The translations under genes were made by a program, and so were the position numbers. From Thermomicrobium sp. 4228-Ro (GTDB lineage: Bacteria > Chloroflexota > Chloroflexia > Thermomicrobiales > Thermomicrobiaceae): a stretch of 64,000 bases of DNA. Where the stretch lies: positions 558,001-622,000 of the forward strand of contig NZ_JAPFQM010000006.1 in the NCBI RefSeq assembly GCF_026241205.1, written 5' to 3'. Shown in pieces: positions 9,188 through 17,683 of the stretch; within the stretch, counting starts at the first letter, position 1, and every line of letters begins with the position of its first letter. Under the pieces are notes generated by a model. That model saw only the letters and a list, made by a program, of their open reading frames with translations, searched no databases and was not told where the DNA came from.

Positions 9188-11164
9188 ATGAGCATCACGT
9201 TCGACGGCCTGGCGTCGGGGCTCAATACCCAAGACATCATCTCCAAGCTCCTGCAGGTCGAGCAGGCACCCATCAACCGGCTCAACCAGCGCAAGCTGGA
9301 TATCCAGAAGGAACGCGATGCGTGGAAGGATCTCGGGACACGCCTGCAGAACCTTTCCAGCGCGCTGTCCGCACTCCTCCAGCGCTCGACGGTGGTCGGC
9401 TTCACCGTGCGACCGAGCGACAGCAACGCGCCGTTCACGGCCAGCGCTGGCCCGCAGGCGGTCGCTGGAACGTACTCGATCCAGATCCAACAGCTGGCGA
9501 CGGCGACGACGCTGCGTGGCGGCAGTGCGATCGGACTCGACATCGACCTCTTGGCTCCCTTGAAGGACGCGAACTTTCGGAGCCCCCTGACCAGTGGGAC
9601 TTTCTCGATCAATGGCGTCGCGATCAGCGTGGATGCGGCACAGGACAGTCTGCTCGACGTCATTACGCGCATCAATACGAGTGGCGCTGGGGTTATCGCT
9701 AGCGTGGTGACGGTCGACGGGCGGACACGGCTCCAGCTGCAGGCCGCGACGCCCGGCGGGCCGCTCCAGATCGGTGCGATCGGCGACACGTCGAACTTCC
9801 TCTCGGTGACCTCGCTGCTCGGTGCGCCGCGGACAGGCGATACGGTGGTCGGGACGCGCAGTCTCACTGCGGTGAAGACGACCGTACCGCTTGCGCAGGC
9901 GATGCTGGCGACCCCGGTGAGCGGCTCGGGGACCTTGACGATCAACGGCGTCGCCATCAGCTACGATCCCTCGGTCGATTCGCTCGCGACGATCCTCAAT
10001 CGCATCAACGCATCGAACGCTGGTGTCACAGCGAGTTACGACAGCGTGACCGATCGGATCGTCCTGACAGCCAAGACGACCGGTAGCCTTGCCATCACGG
10101 TCAGTGACACCGGGAACCTCGCGACGGCCTTGGGGTTGGTGAGTGGCCAACTCCAACTCGGCCAGAATGCCGTCTACAGCCTGGACGGCGGGTCGACCTG
10201 GCAGTACAGCACCAGCAATACGGTGACGGACGCGATTCCCGGTGTGACGATGACGTTCACGCGCACGACGAGTTCGCCCTACGCCTTCACGGTCGAGCCG
10301 AACACCGACAGCGCGGTCGCCGCAGTGCGCAAGTTCGTCGATCAGTTCAACAGTGTGCTCAGCTTCATCGCCGACAAGACTGCCTACGACGCGGCGACCA
10401 AGACGGCTGGCACGCTGATGGGCGACAGCGCGGTGCGCACCATCGAGGCGACCTTGCGGCGCCTGGTGACCAGCCCGGCGATCAACGCTGGGGGTGGTTA
10501 CCGCACGCTGGCCGATATCGGCATCAGCTTCGGTCGCGTCGGCTCGCCTGTCGGGACGACCAACCAGCTGCAACTGGACGAGGACAAACTGCGTGCTGCC
10601 TTGCGCGAGAACCCGAACGCCGTTTTCGAGTTGTTCGGTGCGACTAGCCGGGCGACGCTCACGACACCGGGAGATATCGCGAGGGTCGCCGGAACCCCGC
10701 GACCGCCGGCGAGCGGTCGGTACGTCGTCAGCTCGGACGGGGCCGGAAACCTCACCGCATCGTTCTACGATACGGCGAACCAGCTCCTCTGGAGCGCCAG
10801 CGGGACGATCGCTGCCGGGGGGACGAATAACACGCTGATCCCAGGGTTGACGCTCACCGCGGCGAGTTCGCTCACCGGTGCGACCAGCGAGATCACGGTC
10901 GTCCAGCAAGAAGGAATCCTCACACAACTCGACCGCTATCTCGACGGCATCCTGGGCTGGGACGGACTGGTGCGGGCACGCGGTAATGCCTTCGAGCAGC
11001 AGCTGCGTGGCATCGACCAGCAGATCGACCGCTTCCAGCAGCGGCTGGACGACCGCAAGGCACAGCTGGTGCGGCAGTTCGCGACGCTCGAACGGATGCT
11101 GGCCGAGATCCAGGCGCAGGGAACCCAGCTCCAGGGGCAGATCATCAAGATGCTCGGTGCCTGA
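9188..11164 (+). CDS. fliD: Flagellar filament capping protein FliD
   Basis: FliD (HAP2) forms the cap on which flagellin subunits fold at the filament tip. The ATG at 9188 (658 aa) has GAAAGGGG just upstream and begins with the typical ITFDGLASGLNT. The FliD N-terminal domain covers about 1-100. Two flagellin-hook IN motifs (INGVAIS...) start near residues 136 and 247. The C-terminal FliD domain follows, ending in a long coiled coil (about 600-658). Spacing to flaG and fliS (46 and 23 nt) indicates one operon. No flagellin gene is present in the window. Confidence 0.95.
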   Translation: MSITFDGLASGLNTQDIISKLLQVEQAPINRLNQRKLDIQKERDAWKDLGTRLQNLSSALSALLQRSTVVGFTVRPSDSNAPFTASAGPQAVAGTYSIQIQQLATATTLRGGSAIGLDIDLLAPLKDANFRSPLTSGTFSINGVAISVDAAQDSLLDVITRINTSGAGVIASVVTVDGRTRLQLQAATPGGPLQIGAIGDTSNFLSVTSLLGAPRTGDTVVGTRSLTAVKTTVPLAQAMLATPVSGSGTLTINGVAISYDPSVDSLATILNRINASNAGVTASYDSVTDRIVLTAKTTGSLAITVSDTGNLATALGLVSGQLQLGQNAVYSLDGGSTWQYSTSNTVTDAIPGVTMTFTRTTSSPYAFTVEPNTDSAVAAVRKFVDQFNSVLSFIADKTAYDAATKTAGTLMGDSAVRTIEATLRRLVTSPAINAGGGYRTLADIGISFGRVGSPVGTTNQLQLDEDKLRAALRENPNAVFELFGATSRATLTTPGDIARVAGTPRPPASGRYVVSSDGAGNLTASFYDTANQLLWSASGTIAAGGTNNTLIPGLTLTAASSLTGATSEITVVQQEGILTQLDRYLDGILGWDGLVRARGNAFEQQLRGIDQQIDRFQQRLDDRKAQLVRQFATLERMLAEIQAQGTQLQGQIIKMLGA

Positions 11165-11187
11165 ACGAAGTCGGGAAGGACAGGTGC

Positions 11188-11595
11188 GTGATGGTCGCCA
11201 ATCCCTACCTGCGATACCGGCAGGTCACGGTCGAGACGGCGTCGGTCGCAGAGCTCATGGTGCTGCTCTACCGGCGCGCGGTACAAGTGCTGGCTGAGGC
11301 GGAAGAGGCGATCCGGGAGCGCGATATCCCGCGTGCCCATGCCCGGCTGGTGTATGCCCAGGAGATCGTGAGCGAACTCATGGCCAGCGTCAACCTGGAG
11401 GCTGGCCAACTGGCCCACCAGCTGTGGGCGATCTACGACTATGCTCAGCGGCGGCTGATCGAGGCGAACGTGCGGAAAGATGCAGCGATCGTGGCCGAGG
11501 TGCGGGGGCTCCTGGCCAGCTTGCTCGAGGCCTGGGAGCAAGTGGCGGTGCAGGAGCGCGCGAACCAACCAGCCCCGCTCGCTGCGAACGCCTGA
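11188..11595 (+). CDS. fliS: Flagellar export chaperone FliS
   Basis: Cytoplasmic chaperone that binds the flagellin C-terminus and prevents early polymerisation. It has 135 aa, normal for the family. The N-terminus has the family pattern NPYLRYRQ followed by an ELMVLLYRRA helix, and the whole is a helical bundle. A GTG at 11188 and an ATG at 11191 are both possible; GGAAGGA is 7 or 10 nt away. It follows fliD by 23 nt and precedes a FliT-like gene by 11 nt. Confidence 0.93.
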   Translation: MMVANPYLRYRQVTVETASVAELMVLLYRRAVQVLAEAEEAIRERDIPRAHARLVYAQEIVSELMASVNLEAGQLAHQLWAIYDYAQRRLIEANVRKDAAIVAEVRGLLASLLEAWEQVAVQERANQPAPLAANA

Positions 11596-11606
11596 CGGGG
11601 GTTGAG

Positions 11607-11972
11607 GTGGAAGGGGCGGACGCGCTCGATCTCGCGACGCGCCTGCGTGACCTGACGCTCGCCCAGCTCGAGGCTGCGCGGGCGAGTCAGTGGGAGACAG
11701 CGACCGAATACCTCCGGCAACGGGATATGGTCCTGCAGCGGTTGCAGGCGATCGATCCGGAGCGACTCGACGAACGATGCCGCGCCGCGATTGCTGCCTT
11801 GCTGGACGAGGTCCGGGCGCTCGACCGTGAGCTGGTCACGCTGGTGGAGACGGCGCTCGAGGCGGTGCGCGAGGAACAGCGCGCGATCGAGCGCAACGAT
11901 GCAGCAGCACGCGGCTACCGGCGGGCACTCGGTGCGAGTGGGGTTGCCGAGATCGTCGATCGCGAGGTGTGA
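11607..11972 (+). CDS. FliT-like flagellar chaperone
   Basis: A 121-aa all-helical, highly charged protein in the fliT position (directly after fliS). FliT binds FliD and export ATPase components. The call rests on size, helical heptad pattern and position; sequence identity to FliT is not evident by eye. The first usable start is GTG 11607, after a run of Gs. Upstream codons in this frame lie inside fliS and look like a shadow. The stop is 3 nt before the sortase start. Confidence 0.65.
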   Translation: MEGADALDLATRLRDLTLAQLEAARASQWETATEYLRQRDMVLQRLQAIDPERLDERCRAAIAALLDEVRALDRELVTLVETALEAVREEQRAIERNDAAARGYRRALGASGVAEIVDREV

Positions 11973-11975
11973 CCG

Positions 11976-12650
11976 ATGCATGGCGGCTGGCTGCGTGTCG
12001 TGCTGCTCTGTTCAGTCGTGTTTCTCCTCGCTTGCGTGCGGGTCGAGGTGCAGCGAGTGAGCACCAGTGAACCGGCTCCACCAATGGCCCCCACCGCGAC
12101 ACCGCGCCCGATCGAGCACGCGTCGGAGACGCCCCAACCGGCGGTCGTGGTGCACGGCGATAGCGAGAGCCACCAGCCTACCCGACTCCTGCGCGCGCTC
12201 TTCCGCTACCGGATGCCACCAGCCACGGCACTCCAGATCCAGCGGCTTGGTATCGACGTGCCAATAGTCGAGGTTGCCTCGGTGAAGGACGGAAAGGGCT
12301 GGTACTGGCCGGTACCGGACGAAGCTGCTGCCCACCTGGCGGGAACCGCCAATCCTGGCGAGCCGGGGAATATCGCGATCACGGGCCATGTCGATACGAC
12401 ACACGGCCCTGGTGCCTTCTGGCGGCTGCTCGATATCCGGCCCGGCGACGAAGTCACGGTCTGGAGCGCAGCCGGGAGCTTCGTCTACCGGGTGACCGAA
12501 GTCAAGGTCGTGCCGGAAACTGACCGGACCGTGCTGCGCCAGGGTGACCGCGAAGTCTTGACGCTCCTCACCTGCGTTCCGGACGGTCGCTATGACCGGC
12601 GGCTCGTCGTGCGGGCCGAGCCAGTGCGCCCGGCGGTCGCGGCGCGGTAG
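11976..12650 (+). CDS. Sortase family transpeptidase
   Basis: Sortases cut a C-terminal sorting motif and join proteins to the cell surface or to each other. The 224-aa protein has an N-terminal hydrophobic segment (about 6-21) ending in LLAC, which could be a lipobox or a signal anchor, then a Pro/Thr-rich linker and a C-terminal sortase domain. Catalytic residues are visible: His in TGHVDTTHG (about 138), Cys in TLLTC (about 199) and Arg in DRR (about 208). It fits class D/E-like sortases. It begins 3 nt after the FliT-like gene, so it appears to be the last gene of the flagellar operon, an unusual place. No obvious sorting-signal substrate is adjacent. Confidence 0.88.
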   Translation: MHGGWLRVVLLCSVVFLLACVRVEVQRVSTSEPAPPMAPTATPRPIEHASETPQPAVVVHGDSESHQPTRLLRALFRYRMPPATALQIQRLGIDVPIVEVASVKDGKGWYWPVPDEAAAHLAGTANPGEPGNIAITGHVDTTHGPGAFWRLLDIRPGDEVTVWSAAGSFVYRVTEVKVVPETDRTVLRQGDREVLTLLTCVPDGRYDRRLVVRAEPVRPAVAAR

Positions 12651-12719
12651 CTATGGCTCGATTCCGGCTGGAGAAGCCAGAAGGCTCGCGACTCGACCGG
12701 GGCAACTGTGCTATGCGCG

Positions 12720-13509
12720 TCACTGGTGGTCGATAGTGGCGAGGATGCCGATCAGCCGCTGCACTTGCGGGTTCGTTCGGTCGAACCCGTCCGGTGCACG
12801 GACGACGATGACCCAGGGACGCCCCTGCTGGTCAGTGTAGCGGTAAGCGCGGATCCGGCCCATCGGATCGAGCAGATAGACTTCGGCCTCGTACTGGTTG
12901 CCGATGAAGGTCGAACCCCTCGGGCTCCCCTCGAACGAGACGGGTGGAGCGTACTCCGAGTCGAGCCGCAGGATCTCCATGTAGACCGAGCCGGGGGGAA
13001 GGTCGTTGACATCGCGCCGATTGAACCAGTCTTTCACGACTTCTGGACTCGGCCCGTTCTGGAGCATCAGCTCGCTCATGACGATCCAGTAGCAGTGGCA
13101 GGACCGGAGGTTGTCCTGCGGTGACTCCGGTGTCGTGACCACGAGCCAGGCTGGTGGATGCTGGAACCGGATGAAGCCCGGGTCGCGGTACTCGGTCCAG
13201 CCGGGATAGCTGGCTGGTCCCATCGTGGGTACTGGCGTCGGGGTAGGCTCGGTTGGTGTAGCCACCTTACCATTGTCGGACTGGCGCGTCGCTCGGGTCG
13301 ATTCGCCAGTATCGACAGCGGGGCGTGTCGGCGTCATAACGGCGGATCGGTCTCCAGTCACTGGTGGCGTCGTATCGCCCTCGACGTGCGCCCCCCGATA
13401 GGCCAGGTAGCCGAGCGCGCCTCCGGTGACGAGCGCGACGAGGAGGGCGAAAAGACCCAGACATCCGAAACCTAGGAGCTGCAGCGTCGACCAGCGTCGT
13501 TCCATCATC
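12720..13509 (-). CDS. Membrane-anchored protein of unknown function (tandem paralogue 2)
   Basis: A 263-aa protein starting at the ATG pair at 13509/13506 with GAGGAGAC upstream. An N-terminal membrane segment (about residues 10-32) is followed by a Thr/Pro-rich linker and an extracytoplasmic domain with 'GW..YRDPGFIRF.HPPAW' near its start, ending in ILATIDH. The same plan and motifs occur in the gene 13 nt upstream, so the two are tandem duplicates. The domain resembles PsbP-like or 'photosystem-type' lipoprotein folds only in the opening motif. I do not recognise a function. It is convergent with the sortase gene. Confidence 0.75.
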
Positions 13510-13522
13510 GTCTCCTCGTCCG

Positions 13523-14353
13523 CTAGCGCGGATGGTCGATCGTCGCCAGGACTTGGCCGAGCATGGCGAGGTGCTCGATATCCTGCTCGAACGGTGTCCC
13601 GAAGTAAGCGACTAGACACCACTGACGACCGTGGCCGTCAGTGTAGAGATAGGTGATGACCTGGCCGGTTGGCCAATCGGTATACGGTGCCGAGAAGTAC
13701 AGGGTGGCGTCATACGTGCCACCGACGATGTCCTCACCGTCGGGCGGCCTGCCGAAATCAGGAGGCTGATCGGCGAAGGGTGGAGCGACCAGGAAGAGGT
13801 CGATGACGAGCTGACCCGGCGGCACCTCGTGCTCGGCACCGGTGCCCGGCGGTGCCCAAGCGATGCGACCGGACGGTAGTGTGCCCGGGTCGAAGGAGAC
13901 GAGCCTCACGTTGCAACACGTCTCGCTCTCGTAATAGACCTTCCAGGTCGCTGGGTGCGCGAGCCGCACTGCTCCGGAGGGATCTTCGAACCACTGCCAA
14001 CCCTCCGGTAGTGCGGTGCCAGTGCCCGCGATCGGTGCGGGACGTGAGCCGGACGGCGTACCCGGTGGCGGTGTCGTCGCACGGGTGGTCCGGGTTGGCG
14101 TCGCGACGGTCGCACCGCTCCGTGACGGCGTCGAGGCAGCGAGCTGCGGCGTGGGCGTCCCCTGACCGCGGTTCAGGTAGAGATAGGTTCCAGCCGCGGC
14201 AGCCAGACAGACGCAAGTGAGGACGAGCAAGCTCCCACATCCGATGAGCAGCCACTGCCACCTGGAACGACCGCTCTCCGTGGGGCGATCGACCGGGTAG
14301 ACGAGCGGTCGTTCGGTGCGCTCGCCTGGTGTCGTAGGCGGTTGGAACTCCAT
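13523..14353 (-). CDS. Membrane-anchored protein of unknown function (tandem paralogue 1)
   Basis: A 276-aa protein starting at ATG 14353 with GAGGGG upstream. It has a cytoplasmic N-terminus of about 35 residues, one membrane segment (about 36-58), a Thr/Pro-rich linker and an extracytoplasmic domain. The domain opens with 'GWQWFEDPSGAVRLAHPATW', contains a CC pair, and ends in VLATIDH. It is the paralogue of the next gene, and the two form a two-gene operon divergent from the molybdate regulator. Function unknown. Confidence 0.75.
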   Translation of the reverse strand: MEFQPPTTPGERTERPLVYPVDRPTESGRSRWQWLLIGCGSLLVLTCVCLAAAAGTYLYLNRGQGTPTPQLAASTPSRSGATVATPTRTTRATTPPPGTPSGSRPAPIAGTGTALPEGWQWFEDPSGAVRLAHPATWKVYYESETCCNVRLVSFDPGTLPSGRIAWAPPGTGAEHEVPPGQLVIDLFLVAPPFADQPPDFGRPPDGEDIVGGTYDATLYFSAPYTDWPTGQVITYLYTDGHGRQWCLVAYFGTPFEQDIEHLAMLGQVLATIDHPR

Positions 14354-14703
14354 CGACCCCTCCGATCCGCTCGACACGCACGACCTCCCGATGTGGGCCC
14401 CGAGCGACGTCGTGCCCAGCCGCAGCGTATCGGGGGTCACCTGGATTGTCCGCAGGAAGCGGCACACCGTCAAGTGCTGCCGACGGTCGGGAAAGCATGT
14501 CACGCCGAGCGGCGATGTAGCGGATACCGAGGGAGCTGAGCCGTGCGGTGCCGTCGGTGGTGTGACGAGGGGGCGAGCAGTGCGAGGAGCGCTGTCGCCG
14601 TGTCTCCGTCAGTGGCGGCGGGAGACAGCCCCCCTCTCGAGCAACGTGACGACCGGGCAGGCGCTCGGTGTCTCCTGATACCCGTTCGACACGTCGTTTG
14701 CGC

Positions 14704-14732
14704 TTGACATGGTGTCGCGGATCATTTACTCT
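14704..14732 (+). promoter_or_regulatory. Sigma-70 type promoter of molybdate regulator
   Basis: A perfect TTGACA at 14704-14709, 17-bp spacer, then TACTCT at 14727-14732 (4 of 6). The predicted start of transcription is near 14739, so the leader is only about 15-20 nt. This position rules out the upstream in-frame start at 14709. Confidence 0.75.
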
Positions 14733-14752
14733 CTCCGAGAAAACACGGAGAG
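14731..14752 (+). promoter_or_regulatory. Operator-like dyad at the transcription start
   Basis: A perfect 7-bp inverted repeat, CTCTCCG (14731-14737) and CGGAGAG (14746-14752), with an 8-nt AT-rich spacer. It overlaps the -10 element, the expected transcription start and the ribosome site, as expected for autorepression by the downstream HTH protein. Confidence 0.6.
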
Positions 14753-14759
14753 CGTGACA

Positions 14760-15875
14760 GTGCAGGAGCAGCCGGAACTGGTCGTCAACGTGCGAGCCCG
14801 CCGCCAGGCGCTGGGTCTCACCCAGCAGCAGCTGGCCGAGCGGGCGGGGATCAGCCGCCAGACGCTGGTCGCGATCGAAGCGGGTCGGCTGACACCGAGC
14901 GTGACGGTGGCGCTGCGCCTCGCCCGAGCCCTCGGCTGTACGGTCGACGACCTCTTCGCCCTGGCAGAACCGCCGCTGCTCGAGGCGCAGCTGGCGCTGG
15001 GCGAACGGTGGTCCGTACCGGTTCCCTCGCGCGCGCACCTCGCCCGGGTCGGCGAGACGATCGTCGCCTGGCCGGTTCGAGACGAGGGCGGTGAAGCAGA
15101 GGGGGTGATCCGCGAGCGAACCGGTGATCGCGTGACGGTGGAGCTACTCGTCGATCCAGCGACGCTGGAGCGGAGTCTCGTCCTGGCCGGTTGTGACCCG
15201 GCGCTGGCGATGCTCGCTGCGCACCTCCGGCGCTGGCATCGGGGCCTCCGGGTCCTCTGGGTGCCGCTGGGGAGCCGGGGGGCGTTGCGTGCTCTGGCGG
15301 AGGGATGGGTGCATGTCGCGGGGACGCACCTCTGGGATCCGGAGGCAGGCGAGTTCAATCTCCCCGAGGTACGGCGCCAGCTCGCTGGTCGGCCAGTTGC
15401 GGTCGTCACGCTGTCCCGCTGGGTGGAAGGGTTGGGACTCGCACCCGGCAACCCGAAGCAGATTCGCTCGGTGGCGGATCTCGCGCGACCCGATGTGATG
15501 CTCGTGAACCGCGAGCCCGGTTCGGGGAGTCGGCTGCTGCTGGATACCGCCATGCAGAATGCCGGTCTCGCTCCCAGCTCGCTCCCCGGATACGACCGCG
15601 AGCTGCCCGGGCATCGCGCCGTCGCCGAAGCGATCGCGAGCCGCCTGGCAGATGCTGGGCCGCTGGCGTTTCCGGTCGCCCGGTCCTATGGACTCTCCTT
15701 CCTGCCGCTGCTCGAGGAGCGCTACGACCTGGTTGTCCCGTTGGAGTACCTGGATTGGCCGCCGGTTCGAGACCTCCTCGAGCTGCTCGCCTCGCGACCG
15801 GTTCGGCGGGAGCTGGAGGCGAGTGGGTATGACGTCCACGAGAGCGGCGTGCTCGTCGCACGGATCGGTGCCTGA
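14760..15875 (+). CDS. XRE-family regulator fused to a substrate-binding-protein-like domain
   Basis: Probable transcriptional regulator of the molybdate operon. From GTG 14760 it has 371 aa; GTG 14754 is an alternative. An XRE-type HTH spans about residues 8-65 (ALGLTQQQLAERAGISRQTL). After a linker, a type-2 periplasmic-binding-like domain (about 85-365) contains 'NREPGSGSR.LLD', as in one-component regulators of the molybdate/molybdopterin type. The effector may be molybdate, tungstate or a cofactor precursor (inference). It is followed 45 nt later by modA. The promoter and dyad directly upstream suggest autoregulation. Confidence 0.85.
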   Translation: MQEQPELVVNVRARRQALGLTQQQLAERAGISRQTLVAIEAGRLTPSVTVALRLARALGCTVDDLFALAEPPLLEAQLALGERWSVPVPSRAHLARVGETIVAWPVRDEGGEAEGVIRERTGDRVTVELLVDPATLERSLVLAGCDPALAMLAAHLRRWHRGLRVLWVPLGSRGALRALAEGWVHVAGTHLWDPEAGEFNLPEVRRQLAGRPVAVVTLSRWVEGLGLAPGNPKQIRSVADLARPDVMLVNREPGSGSRLLLDTAMQNAGLAPSSLPGYDRELPGHRAVAEAIASRLADAGPLAFPVARSYGLSFLPLLEERYDLVVPLEYLDWPPVRDLLELLASRPVRRELEASGYDVHESGVLVARIGA

Positions 15876-15920
15876 CTCATCCCGGTCGGATCGAGCGAGA
15901 AGAAAAAAGGAAACGAGGAG

Positions 15921-16832
15921 ATGTCTCGAGGTTCCCAGCTTCGTGGGTTGCGGGGTATTCTTCTGCTTTCGGCCGTTCTTCTCGTCCTCGCGTCCTGCAG
16001 CAGCTCGACGAGTTCCCCAGCAAGGGAAGGAGCGGGCGCGTCGTCCAGCGAAAGCACGCCCGCGCATGAGGTGCGCGATGGTTCTGCCCCGGGTTCCAAG
16101 CTCGTCGTTTTCGCAGCATCGTCGCTCCTCGAGCCGTTCCAGGAGATCGGGCAGGAGTTCCAGCGACAGACAGGAACTACTGTGGAGTTCAACTTCGCTG
16201 GTTCGGCACAGCTCGTCGCGCAATTGCAGCAGGGAGCACTGGCCGACGTGATCGCTCTCGCTGACCTACAGAACATGCACAAGGCACAGGACCTCGGGCT
16301 CGTGCGGGGTGCCCCCGTCCTGTTCGCTCGCAATCGATTGGTCATCGTTGTGCCGAAAGAGAATCCGGCTGGGATCGAACAGGTAGCCGACTTGGCTCGG
16401 CCAGGCGTGAAAGTGGTCCTGGCACACGAGAACGTGCCGGTGGGCAAGTACGCTCGGGAGATGCTCGCGCGGGCGAGCCAGCAGCCAGGATACGGCGCTG
16501 ACTTTTCCGAGCGTGTCTTGGGGAATGTGGTCTCGCAGGAGGTGAACGTCAAGCAGGTGCTGGCCAAGGTCGCGCTCGGTGAAGCAGACGCCGGTATCGT
16601 GTACGCAACCGACGTCAAGGCAGCGGCCAGCGAGGTGCGTACGGTGACGATTCCGGACGAGCTCAATGTGGTGGCCTGCTATCCGATCGCTATCGGGGCA
16701 GGGAGCCGGGTGCCCGAGCAGGCTGCACGCTTCGTCGATTTCGTCCGCTCCGAGGCCGGTCGGGCAGTCCTCGAGCGCTCTGGTTTCTTGCCGGTCGCAT
16801 CGGGGCAAGACGGAACGGAGGGATGCTCGTGA
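15921..16832 (+). CDS. modA: Molybdate/tungstate ABC transporter substrate-binding lipoprotein ModA
   Basis: Extracytoplasmic receptor that captures molybdate or tungstate and delivers it to the ModB permease. It has 303 aa with a strong site (GAGGAG) just before the ATG. The lipobox LASC places the lipidated Cys at residue 26. A Ser-rich spacer follows, then the binding domain starting LVVFAASSLLEPF. The fold motifs 'FAGSAQL..QL..GA.ADV' and 'AGIVYATD' are typical of ModA. It overlaps modB by 10 nt. Confidence 0.92.
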   Translation: MSRGSQLRGLRGILLLSAVLLVLASCSSSTSSPAREGAGASSSESTPAHEVRDGSAPGSKLVVFAASSLLEPFQEIGQEFQRQTGTTVEFNFAGSAQLVAQLQQGALADVIALADLQNMHKAQDLGLVRGAPVLFARNRLVIVVPKENPAGIEQVADLARPGVKVVLAHENVPVGKYAREMLARASQQPGYGADFSERVLGNVVSQEVNVKQVLAKVALGEADAGIVYATDVKAAASEVRTVTIPDELNVVACYPIAIGAGSRVPEQAARFVDFVRSEAGRAVLERSGFLPVASGQDGTEGCS

Positions 16833-17683
16833 CGGGTGCGGTGCAACCGCAAGTGACTGTGCGGGGCCACACTGCCCGAAGGCGGCCAGGTGGGGGAGTA
16901 CGAACTGGCCGGCTGGCCCTGTTCGTGCCAGTCATCGCCTTGCTGGCGCTCTTGCTGCTGCCGCTCATCGCCTTGCTCATCCGGGCTGCAGGTATCGAAG
17001 GTATCCAGCGGTACGCGCGCGACCCCTTCTTTCTCGATGCGCTCCGCTTGACCGTGCTGACGAGCTCGATCACCGTCGGGCTCGCTCTGCTCTTCGGGAC
17101 TCCGGTTGCCTGGATCTTGGCCCGTTGGGACTTTCCAGGACGGCGGCTCGTCGAGCTCGCCGTTGGGCTTCCGGTGGTTCTTCCCCCGATTGTTGCTGGT
17201 GTCGCGCTGCTCATGCTGTTCGGTCGTATGGGGCTGCTCGGCCAGTACCTCACTGCCTTCGGCATTCAAATCCCGTTTACGACGACTGCAGTGGTGATCG
17301 CGCAGGTCTTCACGGCCACGCCGTTCTATATCCGCACCGCACTGGAGGGATTTGCGAGCGTCCCGGTGGAGCTGGAGGAGGCAGCGCAAGTGGATGGCTG
17401 TAGCGCCCAGGATGCCTTCCGTCGTGTCACGCTTCCGCTAGCGCTTCCTGCTCTGGTCAGCGGGGCCACGCTGTGCTGGGCGAAGGCGGTCTCCGAATTC
17501 GGGGCGACTCTCCTCTTCGCCGGGAACTTCCAGGGGCGGACGCAGACCATATCGCTCGCGATCTGGACCGCGATGGAAGCCGATCTTTGGGAAGCGGTCG
17601 CGATGGCAGCGATGCTGCTCGTGGTCAGCCTCGCTGTGTTCATCGTCGCTGAGCGCCTGCAGGGTGCGCGGGAGGTCACCTGA
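16823..17683 (+). CDS. modB: Molybdate ABC transporter permease ModB
   Basis: Inner-membrane permease of the molybdate transporter, 286 aa, with about six membrane segments. The EAA loop that contacts the ATPase is clear: 'ELEEAAQVDGCSAQDAFRRVTLP' region near residues 187-209. It starts inside modA and ends sharing one base with the next gene. No ModC ATPase is encoded next to it or elsewhere in the window; the only ABC ATPase here belongs to another transporter 19 kb away. ModC must be supplied in trans or shared. Confidence 0.92.
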   Translation: MLVTGAVQPQVTVRGHTARRRPGGGVRTGRLALFVPVIALLALLLLPLIALLIRAAGIEGIQRYARDPFFLDALRLTVLTSSITVGLALLFGTPVAWILARWDFPGRRLVELAVGLPVVLPPIVAGVALLMLFGRMGLLGQYLTAFGIQIPFTTTAVVIAQVFTATPFYIRTALEGFASVPVELEEAAQVDGCSAQDAFRRVTLPLALPALVSGATLCWAKAVSEFGATLLFAGNFQGRTQTISLAIWTAMEADLWEAVAMAAMLLVVSLAVFIVAERLQGAREVT

